9,961 nucleotides of DNA from an uncultured bacterium. GTDB taxonomy: Bacteria > Bacillota > Clostridia > Peptostreptococcales > Anaerovoracaceae. The first letter of the stretch is position 1; each line of letters opens with the position of its first letter. The notes below the pieces were generated by a model that was not told where the DNA came from, did not search any database, and saw only the letters and a list, made by a program, of their open reading frames with translations. The position numbers were made by a program, and so were the translations under genes. Positions 1 to 5,333 of the stretch are shown here, piece by piece. The DNA lies in assembly GCA_905214225.1 (NCBI GenBank), contig CAJMLL010000058.1:1-9961 (forward strand), read 5' to 3'.

Positions 1-160
1 TCCTGCCATGGATCTTTTAGTTATTCAGGTGTCCAACTTCATTTTACAATCAACGAACATTTTCATCATTCATCAGAGGATGAAATGATCATGAAGATCG
101 CGAGGCATTGTTCTGTCTCGCGATTTCTGCAGAATAGAGTAGTTTAAGGAAATTTTACAT
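1..160 (+). other. Leader region upstream of lspA with two stem-loops
   Basis: This stretch has no gene I recognise. Frame 1 is open from the window edge to a TAA at 145-147 (48 codons), but its translation resembles no family I know and it contains both hairpins, so I do not call it a gene tail. Stem-loop 1 pairs 65-74 with 79-89 (one bulged A, loop AGAG). Stem-loop 2 is a perfect 8-bp pair, ATCGCGAG at 97-104 with CTCGCGAT at 117-124. Only three T residues follow stem-loop 2, so it is a poor terminator for an upstream gene. A structured lspA leader is an alternative. I found no convincing promoter here. Confidence 0.4.
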
Positions 161-631
161 ATGGGTTATTTTTTGACTGCGGTATTGATATTTGCACTGG
201 ATCAGGGAAGCAAGATTCTGATCCGGTCACGTATGATGCCGGGAGACCAGTTTTCCGTGATTCACGGACTTCTCTCCATTCACTACATTCAGAATCAGGG
301 TGCGGCATTCGGGATTCTCTCGTCATCCGGGCATCTGCTGGAGACGATACCGATTGTTGTGATTATTGCCGTTCTGATTGTCGTGCTGATAAATAAATAT
401 ATGCATCCTTTCTGTAAGTACGCGCTGATTCTGATCGCCGTTGGAGGCCTGGGAAATTTGACCGATCGTGTTTTATTCGGAAAGGTTACCGATATGATCA
501 GCATCAGCTTTTTCCCTCCGATCTTTAATGTTGCAGATATCGCAATTACAACAGGATGCATCATGATTGCGGTATACGTACTTTTTGGTGAGCGCTTCCG
601 CAACTCTTCTGCTTACAGGAGAAAAAGATAA
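161..631 (+). CDS. lspA: Lipoprotein signal peptidase (signal peptidase II, LspA)
   Basis: This is the membrane aspartyl protease that removes the signal peptide from prolipoproteins after lipid is attached to the lipobox cysteine. The 156-residue length is normal. Visible family blocks are DQGSK (14-18), NQGAAFG (45-51), GGLGNLTDR (95-103), VTDMI (109-113) and FNVADIAI (122-129). By family comparison the catalytic aspartate pair is D111 and D126. Hydrophobic stretches near 3-13, 62-77, 87-98 and 129-142 fit the four membrane helices, with the active site facing outward. AAGGA at 146-150 lies ten bases before the ATG and supports this start. The stop codon TAATG overlaps the start of rluD by one base, so the two genes are translationally coupled in one operon, an arrangement common in Firmicutes. 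Identification is firm. Confidence 0.97.
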   Translation: MGYFLTAVLIFALDQGSKILIRSRMMPGDQFSVIHGLLSIHYIQNQGAAFGILSSSGHLLETIPIVVIIAVLIVVLINKYMHPFCKYALILIAVGGLGNLTDRVLFGKVTDMISISFFPPIFNVADIAITTGCIMIAVYVLFGERFRNSSAYRRKR

Positions 632-1581
632 TGCGGGAATTTAAATTTACAGTAAACAGTGAGGAAGCCGGGAAACGGCTGGATAAAGTCATTACAGACA
701 GACTGACGGGCTATTCCCGCTCTCAGGTGAAAAAGCTCTTTGAGCTGGGAAATGTCTATGTCGATCATAAGGATGTGAGCGCCGGAAAGCAGAAGGTGGA
801 AGAAGGGATGCAGGTGCATCTGAGGATTCCCCAGCAGGAGAATTTTGAGATCCGGCCGGAAAATATCCCGATCGATATCGTCTATGAAGACGAGGATGTT
901 CTGGTGGTCAATAAGCCGCGGGGAATGGTGGTTCATCCGGCTCCGGGAAATTACAGCGGGACGCTGGTGAATGCACTTCTGTATTATCTGGGAAAGGAAC
1001 ATCTGTCCGATGTGAACGGCGATGTCCGGCCTGGAATCGTGCACCGGATAGATAAAGACACCAGCGGTCTGCTCATGATCGCGAAGAATAATGAGGCGCA
1101 TAAAAGCCTTGCAGAGCAGCTGTATGTGCATTCGATCCGCAGACAGTACATTGCCCTGGTGCAGGATAATATCAAAGACGATGACGGTACGATAGATGCG
1201 CCGATCGGAAGAGACAGAAAAAACCGCATGAAACGCAGCGTCAACGGAGAAAATCCAAAACGGGCGGTCACACATTTTCACGTGCTGGAGCGGTTCGGCT
1301 TCTGCACACTGATTGCCTGTCAGCTGGAAACAGGGAGAACCCATCAGATCCGTGTGCACATGGCATCCATCAAGCATCCGCTTGTGGGAGATCCGATGTA
1401 CGGCTCCAGAAAGACCTGGAAGGGCCAGATGGCCCAGCTGCTGTCCCGGATGCAGGGGCAGCTCCTCCACGCGCAGATCCTCGGCTTCAATCATCCGCGG
1501 ACCGGAAAATATATGGAATTCCGGGCTCTGCTTCCGGAAGAGTTTGAGAAGGTTCTGGCATATCTGAGAGAGAAGCGCTGA
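631..1581 (+). CDS. rluD: RluA/RluD-family 23S rRNA pseudouridine synthase
   Basis: The product, 316 residues, converts specific uridines of large-subunit rRNA to pseudouridine. An N-terminal S4 RNA-binding domain covers roughly residues 14-62 (KRLDKVI, SRSQVKKLFELGNVYVD). The catalytic domain begins near 80 with IDIVYEDEDVLVVNKP and GMVVHPAPG. The signature HRIDKDTSGLLMIAK starts at 138, and by family comparison D141 is the catalytic aspartate. Further family blocks are LETGRTHQIRVHM and HPLVGDPMYG. AGGAG at 617-621, inside the end of lspA, is the ribosome binding site. The gene shares an operon with lspA. RluD is the best name from length and the S4 domain, but the exact uridines modified cannot be read from sequence, and Firmicutes often carry several RluA-family paralogues. 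No plus-strand terminator follows directly. Confidence 0.93.
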   Translation: MREFKFTVNSEEAGKRLDKVITDRLTGYSRSQVKKLFELGNVYVDHKDVSAGKQKVEEGMQVHLRIPQQENFEIRPENIPIDIVYEDEDVLVVNKPRGMVVHPAPGNYSGTLVNALLYYLGKEHLSDVNGDVRPGIVHRIDKDTSGLLMIAKNNEAHKSLAEQLYVHSIRRQYIALVQDNIKDDDGTIDAPIGRDRKNRMKRSVNGENPKRAVTHFHVLERFGFCTLIACQLETGRTHQIRVHMASIKHPLVGDPMYGSRKTWKGQMAQLLSRMQGQLLHAQILGFNHPRTGKYMEFRALLPEEFEKVLAYLREKR

Positions 1582-1590
1582 CCATCAGAC

Positions 1591-1619
1591 AAAAGAAAAA
1601 AGCAAGGCCGGATTCCGGC
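1591..1619 (-). terminator. Weak Rho-independent terminator of the zinc-ribbon gene
   Basis: Read on the minus strand, GCCGG-AAT-CCGGC (1619 to 1607) is a 5-bp GC hairpin followed after a few bases by TTTTTTCTTTT (1601 to 1591). It lies about 100 bases past the stop codon of the 66-residue gene. The stem is short and there is a four-base gap before the T-run, so efficiency may be low. On the plus strand no T-run follows, so it would not stop rluD transcription. Confidence 0.45.
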
Positions 1620-1718
1620 AGACCGATAAGTCGTACGTGTGTGTTCATGACGGTGACCGGCTTCCGATTTCATTTCGTGACAGCTGGAGATCCGCCGGAA
1701 TCCTGAATGACTGCCGGA

Positions 1719-1919
1719 TCAGACATACGGCATGCTGCTTCTGCGCGGCTGCTCTGCGGCATACTGCGCCGGAATCGTCCGGCAGCGCAGATCCGGGAGA
1801 TGGATGTCTCCGCTCAGATGCATGGATCGGACGACCGACAGGCAGTCTCTGCAGATGACGCCTCCTTTGAATGTCTGATTTCCGTTGAGATTCCCGCACA
1901 GGGAACAGAATTCACTCAT
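1719..1919 (-). CDS. Small four-cysteine zinc-ribbon protein, unknown function
   Basis: This 66-residue minus-strand gene is short but well supported. AAAGGAGGT (1934 to 1926) lies six bases before the ATG at 1919, and a good promoter sits just upstream. A GTG at 1922 is in frame but too close to that site. Two CxxC knuckles, C5/C8 and C23/C26, separated by 14 residues, predict one structural zinc. The second knuckle sits in GGVICRDCLSVVRS. The rest is polar, with no membrane segment. The spacing resembles the anti-sigma factor Gin/CsfB (CxxC, about 15 residues, xICxxC), but the tail does not match and the sequence lacks Gin's usual genomic setting beside tmk. I therefore give no name. It stands alone, converging on rluD and divergent from the alarmone synthetase gene. 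Confidence 0.72.
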   Translation of the reverse strand: MSEFCSLCGNLNGNQTFKGGVICRDCLSVVRSMHLSGDIHLPDLRCRTIPAQYAAEQPRRSSMPYV

Positions 1920-1942
1920 CACCTTACCTCCTTTCTGCGTCT

Positions 1943-1971
1943 ATCATAGGAAATGGCAGATATGGGGACAA
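1943..1971 (-). promoter_or_regulatory. Promoter of the zinc-ribbon gene
   Basis: On the minus strand TTGTCC (1971 to 1966), a 17-base spacer, and TATGAT (1948 to 1943) form a sigma-A-like promoter. It lies directly before the Shine-Dalgarno of the small gene, so the untranslated leader is only about 15-20 bases. Confidence 0.7.
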
Positions 1972-2004
1972 GCGCAAAAGTGCAGTATATATCAGAATTG
2001 TGTC

Positions 2005-2057
2005 CGGACAGGCAGCTTTTGAATGGGAAAAGCTCTTGCCCGTTTTTCTTTTGTCCG
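2005..2057 (+). terminator. Plus-strand Rho-independent terminator without an obvious gene
   Basis: GGC AGCTTTT (2011-2020) pairs with AAAAGCT and, across a three-base bulge, GCC (2028-2040), followed by CGTTTTTCTTTT (2041-2052). This is a standard terminator for rightward transcription. CGGACA (2005-2010) can also pair with TGTCCG (2052-2057), which would trap the U-run in a longer stem. Upstream on this strand the nearest gene is rluD, ending 430 bases earlier. The structure lies upstream of the promoters of the next gene and so cannot be its attenuator. Confidence 0.6.
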
Positions 2058-2188
2058 AAAAAGATGTGGGTGGAGAGAAACGAAAAGTCCGGGTGCAGAA
2101 GGCTCTCGTCCGACAGACCAAAAAGAAATGAGATTGTATATGATAAAATACAATAAAAGGCAGGTTTCACATAAAGAACACGGATAAT

Positions 2189-2228
2189 TTGATAATATAT
2201 TAACAAAATCGGGTATAATGAGTATAGT
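2189..2228 (+). promoter_or_regulatory. Two overlapping promoters of the alarmone synthetase gene
   Basis: Promoter A is TTGATA (2189-2194), a 19-base spacer, and a consensus TATAAT (2214-2219). Promoter B is TTAACA (2200-2205), a 17-base spacer and TATAGT (2223-2228). They share DNA and could not both be occupied at once. Start sites would fall near 2226 and 2235. The region is very AT-rich. Which one works cannot be decided from sequence. Confidence 0.65.
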
Positions 2229-2293
2229 TGGGGTAGAATAGAAATAGAAAGCAGCAGGTTTTAAAGAGCTGTAATATGGTAGAGGAGATTATT

Positions 2294-3241
2294 ATGTCTG
2301 AAACAATGCAAAATCGTCTGCAGCACCAGTCCGGAGCGGGTGCTTTTCCGCATGCGGGGTACATGCCGGTGGACCGGTCCGGGAAGAAGGAAAAGGATGC
2401 GGCTGCATGCGGTTCAGATGCACCGCAGAATGATCAGACCGCTTCCGGGATGAGTCCTGAGAATGTTCAGAAGGCAGAAAAGAAGATGCTGGAAGGCATT
2501 ACCCAGGAAGAAATCAACGAGGCTATGCTGGAAATCGCACATTCTCATCCGGAAACCGTGCTGACCCGTCAGGAAGGTTTTGATGTCCTGATGATGCGCT
2601 ACGATTCCGCGATTCGTGAAGTCAGGACCAAGCTGGAAATTCTGAACGAAGAGATGAGCCTCCGTGGAGATTCCAACCCGATTTCTTCCATCATTACCAG
2701 AAGAAAAAAACCGCAGAGCATTTATGAGAAGCTGATCCGTCAGGGAAATGAGATTTCCGTCAAGTCGATTGAAGAGAATTTGAACGATGTGGCCGGTGTG
2801 CGCGTGATCTGCCCCTTCCAGGATGATATTTATAAAGTGGCAAAGATGCTCGCCCAGCAGGACGACATTACGCTGATTCAGGTGAAGGATTACATCAAGC
2901 ATCCGAAGCCGAACGGCTACAGAAGCTTCCACATGATCGTCGAAGTTCCCGTGTTCTTCTCCAATGAAAAGCGTCCGATGCGTGTCGAGGTGCAGATCAG
3001 GACAGTCGCCATGGATTACTGGGCGAGCCTGGAGCACAGAATGAAATACAAGAAGGCGCTTCCGGTGGAGACCACGGCAGCGATTTACGACGATCTGAAG
3101 AAATGCGCCGACACGATCGCCGACACCGACGCCAAGATGCTGCAGATCAGAGAGCGCATCAATATTCTGGAGCGTGAGCATAAAGCGACACGCCTGGATG
3201 AGAAGAACGAGCGTCCGGATTCAGCAGTGATGTATAAATAA
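2294..3241 (+). CDS. Small alarmone synthetase, (p)ppGpp synthetase (RelP/YwaC-like)
   Basis: The 315-residue product has a single RelA/SpoT synthetase domain (about 103-255) that transfers pyrophosphate from ATP to GDP or GTP. Signatures are RRKKPQSIYEKLIRQG (136-151), DVAGVRVIC (165-173), DYIKHPKPNGYRSFH (199-213) and VEVQIRTVAMDYWASLEHRMKYK (231-253). E232 is the expected catalytic glutamate. There is no HD hydrolase, TGS or ACT domain, so it should only make alarmone. The KDYIxxPKPNGYRS block is closer to RelP/YwaC than to RelQ/YjbM from memory. About 90 polar, low-complexity residues precede the domain, whereas such enzymes are usually about 210 residues. I chose ATG 2294 because AGAGGAG (2281-2287) lies six bases ahead. 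An in-frame ATG at 2276 lacks a good site. It is a single-gene unit with its own promoters and terminator. Confidence 0.92.
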   Translation: MSETMQNRLQHQSGAGAFPHAGYMPVDRSGKKEKDAAACGSDAPQNDQTASGMSPENVQKAEKKMLEGITQEEINEAMLEIAHSHPETVLTRQEGFDVLMMRYDSAIREVRTKLEILNEEMSLRGDSNPISSIITRRKKPQSIYEKLIRQGNEISVKSIEENLNDVAGVRVICPFQDDIYKVAKMLAQQDDITLIQVKDYIKHPKPNGYRSFHMIVEVPVFFSNEKRPMRVEVQIRTVAMDYWASLEHRMKYKKALPVETTAAIYDDLKKCADTIADTDAKMLQIRERINILEREHKATRLDEKNERPDSAVMYK

Positions 3242-3253
3242 CATTGCGTTATT

Positions 3254-3325
3254 CTGACTGAAAAAGAAAAAGAAACGGGCATCTGCCCGGGATATCGAAA
3301 ATCCCGGGCCGATGTCCGTATTTTT
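3254..3325. terminator. Bidirectional Rho-independent terminator
   Basis: ACGGGCATC (3275-3283) pairs with GATGTCCGT (3311-3319, one G-U), and CCCGGGAT (3286-3293) pairs perfectly with ATCCCGGG (3301-3308) around a seven-base loop. Rightward, ATTTTTG follows. Leftward, the complement of 3254-3274 gives TTTCTTTTTCTTTTT. It therefore ends the alarmone synthetase gene and can also end the convergent rqcH transcript. Confidence 0.9.
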
Positions 3326-3352
3326 GTCTGAAATGAAGATAATAACAAGGCT

Positions 3353-3413
3353 GCCGGCTATACGCCCGGCGCTTCGATGGCGGCATGCCGTCCCCTGCCG
3401 GGCAGACGGCCGG
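3353..3413. repeat. GC-rich structured element of nested inverted repeats
   Basis: GCCCGGC (3364-3370) pairs with GCCGGGC (3397-3403). Between them is the palindrome CGGCATGCCG (3381-3390). GCCGG (3353-3357) can alternatively pair with CCGGC (3366-3370). It lies in the 3' untranslated tail of rqcH, between that gene and the bidirectional terminator. I see no second copy in the window, so calling it a dispersed repeat would be speculation. Confidence 0.4.
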
Positions 3414-3435
3414 TGAAAAAAAGTTTTTTATTTCG

Positions 3436-5121
3436 TTACCCTTTCTGTCCGTCCGGCTCTTTCGGGTTGACGTAGACCGTACGGTTGTGGGTGAAAATCA
3501 CCATGCCCGGTTTGGCGCCGTTCGGCTTCTTCACGTAGCGGACGCGGACGTAGTCTACCGGCACGTTCTCCGACGTCCTGGCCTTGCTGTGGTAAGCGGC
3601 AAGGGCGGCGGCTTCCATGACGGCGGTTTCCGTCAGTTCCTTCCCCTGGGTTTCCAGGATGACGTGAGAGCCCGGAATGTCCTTTGTGTGCAGCCAGTAG
3701 TCATTCTTCGATGCCAGTTTCAGCGTCAGTGCATCGTTTTCCTTATTATTCCGTCCAACCAGAACCGTGAATCCGTCGCTGGTCTGATACTTCAGCGGGT
3801 GCGGGCGGAACTTCGGCTTTTTCCGGCGGTTTGCGGCCTTGTGCGGACGGATCCAGCCCTCTTCCTCCAGTTCCTGGCGCAGATCCTCAATGTCCCGGAT
3901 GCTGTCCGTATTATTCAGATAGGTGTAGACCGATTCCAGATAATCGATATTCTCCTGATTTTCCTTCAGCTGCGCCTTCTTCTCATGGACGGCGGTTTTT
4001 GCCTTACCGTACTGCTTGAAGTAATTCTGCGCATTCTTATTCGGAGACCAGCGGGGATCCAGCGGAATCGTGATTTCCTTACCGTTATAGTAATTCGTCA
4101 CCGTAACTTCCTTCATGCCTGGCTGAATCAGATGCATGTTCGCCGTCAAAAGCTCACCGTAGAGCCGCAGCTGGTCCGAGTTTTCCGCCTTCAGCAGATC
4201 CTCGTTCAGGCGCTGTTTCTTCAGATACAGCTTGTCCAGGCGGTTCTTCACCGAGTGCACCAGACTGTGGGATTTCTGCCGCGCGCGGTTGGTCGCATTC
4301 CGGTGCTCATAGAAATATCCGCAGGCATGGCTCAGCGAGTCGAAGTCCAGGCGCTTGCAGCTGTTTTCATATTCAGAGAGCGGTGCCATGTAGAATTCCA
4401 CCGGTTTTCCCTGTTCATCCTCATAGACCACAGGTTCCAGCGCATTGTCCTCAATTCTCGACAAAAATTTCCTGAGCAGGGCGTAACGGTGGGGCGCTGC
4501 GAACAGTTCTCTCGCGAAACACGGCGCGATTCCTCCGACTTTTGACAGAAGCGCCTTCGGCGTATCTCCCGCGTTTTCCAGCTCTTCCTCCGTGATTTCC
4601 CGGAAGGGAATCTTGTTCTGCGAAGGCGGATAGCTGTAAGTCATGCCCGGCAGCACCTGACGCGCCCGGCTTTCATCCAGGGAAATCTTTTTGATGCAGT
4701 CAATGATTTTTCCCGTGGACATCTCCACCAGCACGATGTTGCTGTGCTTTCCCATGATCTCAAAAATCAGTTTTTTATTCACGGTGAATCCCAGTTCATT
4801 CAGTGTTTCCACGCTGATCTCCAGAATTCTTTCCGAATCCTTCTGCTCCACGCTGGTGATCCGCCCGCTCTGCAGATGCTTTCTCAACAGCATGCAGAAT
4901 GGCAGCGGCGCCGGGGGATTCAGCGGATTCTTATCGATCAGACGCACGCAGGACGCGGAAGAATCCACAGTCGCGTACAGCCTCTTGTTCCCGTTTTTTG
5001 TATGAATATGCAGAACCAGTTCGCTGGATTCCGGCTGGTAAATCTTATCAATCTTTCCGTATAATATCTGTTCACGGAGTTCTCCGGCCATTGCAGCGGT
5101 TACGATTCCGTCAAATGCCAT
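3436..5121 (-). CDS. rqcH: Ribosome quality control factor RqcH (NFACT/Rqc2 family)
   Basis: RqcH binds stalled 50S subunits carrying peptidyl-tRNA and recruits tRNA-Ala to add poly-alanine tails that mark the nascent chain for degradation. Older annotation calls the family fibronectin-binding protein FbpA. The 561-residue length matches Bacillus RqcH. Visible parts are NFACT-N (about 1-175, with MAFDGIVTAAMAGEL, MLLRKHLQSGRI and FEIMGKHSNIVLVE), a helix-hairpin-helix-like stretch (about 187-215, LLSKVGGIAPCFARELF), a charged coiled-coil middle (about 280-420) and NFACT-R (about 447-550, GRNNKENDALT and DYWLHTKDIPGSHVIL). The Asp-Arg pair known at 97-98 in Bacillus appears here as E97-R98. 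AGGAG (5135 to 5131) precedes the ATG by nine bases. It is transcribed alone, divergently from yicC. Confidence 0.95.
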   Translation of the reverse strand: MAFDGIVTAAMAGELREQILYGKIDKIYQPESSELVLHIHTKNGNKRLYATVDSSASCVRLIDKNPLNPPAPLPFCMLLRKHLQSGRITSVEQKDSERILEISVETLNELGFTVNKKLIFEIMGKHSNIVLVEMSTGKIIDCIKKISLDESRARQVLPGMTYSYPPSQNKIPFREITEEELENAGDTPKALLSKVGGIAPCFARELFAAPHRYALLRKFLSRIEDNALEPVVYEDEQGKPVEFYMAPLSEYENSCKRLDFDSLSHACGYFYEHRNATNRARQKSHSLVHSVKNRLDKLYLKKQRLNEDLLKAENSDQLRLYGELLTANMHLIQPGMKEVTVTNYYNGKEITIPLDPRWSPNKNAQNYFKQYGKAKTAVHEKKAQLKENQENIDYLESVYTYLNNTDSIRDIEDLRQELEEEGWIRPHKAANRRKKPKFRPHPLKYQTSDGFTVLVGRNNKENDALTLKLASKNDYWLHTKDIPGSHVILETQGKELTETAVMEAAALAAYHSKARTSENVPVDYVRVRYVKKPNGAKPGMVIFTHNRTVYVNPKEPDGQKG

Positions 5122-5144
5122 AACAATCAGCTCCTTATCTTAAT

Positions 5145-5160
5145 CACGGCCTTGCCCGTG
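5145..5160 (-). promoter_or_regulatory. Small hairpin just upstream of the rqcH Shine-Dalgarno
   Basis: CACGG and CCGTG form a 5-bp stem with a six-base loop in the rqcH leader, ten bases before AGGAG (5135-5131, minus strand). It may affect ribosome access. The stem is short and may be chance. Confidence 0.35.
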
Positions 5161-5196
5161 TATATTTTGTCCCTGAAATTCTCTTCAGAAAATGGT

Positions 5197-5229
5197 CTGT
5201 GCCTTAAAAATCCAAAGCGGCAGGCACAG
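5197..5229 (-). promoter_or_regulatory. Stem-loop at the start of the rqcH leader
   Basis: CTGTGCCT (5197-5204) and AGGCACAG (5222-5229) are a perfect 8-bp inverted repeat with a 17-base loop. The rqcH transcript should start near 5230, so this hairpin would form the 5' end of the roughly 110-base leader. No T-run follows on either strand. Confidence 0.45.
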
Positions 5230-5236
5230 TATTATC

Positions 5237-5266
5237 ATTATATGCTTATCGGTCTGCAATTGTAAA
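5237..5266 (-). promoter_or_regulatory. rqcH promoter
   Basis: Read on the minus strand, TTTACA (5266 to 5261), an 18-base spacer and the consensus TATAAT (5242 to 5237) form a strong sigma-A-like promoter. Its -35 box overlaps that of the yicC promoter, which points the other way. Confidence 0.75.
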
Positions 5267-5288
5267 GAGATGAACCCTGTGTTAAAAT
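5260..5288 (+). promoter_or_regulatory. yicC promoter
   Basis: TTGTAA (5260-5265), a 17-base spacer and TAAAAT (5283-5288) form a sigma-A-like promoter. The expected start near 5295 gives a leader of about 40 bases. The -35 box shares five bases with the rqcH promoter on the opposite strand. Confidence 0.65.
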
Positions 5289-5333
5289 AATCATAAGTAT
5301 GCATGATTGAAAAATAGCGGGAGGCAAGGAAAA

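Larger units (their letters stand above)
1923..2293. other. Regulatory gap between zinc-ribbon gene and alarmone synthetase gene
   Basis: These 371 bases hold no gene I can support. They contain, left to right, the Shine-Dalgarno and promoter of the leftward zinc-ribbon gene, the perfect 10-bp palindrome TGTCCGGACA (2001-2010), the rightward terminator at 2005-2057, about 130 bases without recognisable signals (2058-2188), the promoters of the alarmone synthetase gene, and its leader of about 60 bases. Confidence 0.7.

Noticed and set aside
1..147. Frame 1 open from the window edge as a possible tail of an upstream gene
   Set aside because: The translation looks like no family usually found before lspA, and the stretch holds two inverted repeats. 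The evidence is too thin to call it.
613..1494. 293-codon minus-strand open frame opposite rluD
   Set aside because: It is a shadow of rluD, whose S4 and catalytic motifs are intact. The His/Leu-rich translation matches no family I know.
1637..1949. Plus-strand open frames of 73 and 80 codons across 1637-1949
   Set aside because: They are antisense to the zinc-ribbon gene, which has much better expression signals, and lack motifs.
2414..3181. 255-codon minus-strand open frame opposite the alarmone synthetase gene
   Set aside because: It is a mirror of the coding frame with no motif and no Shine-Dalgarno.
3385..4545. 386-codon plus-strand open frame opposite rqcH
   Set aside because: It lies antisense inside rqcH, which has clear domains and signals. 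The translation is Leu/Val/Arg-rich shadow sequence without recognisable motifs or a good ribosome site.
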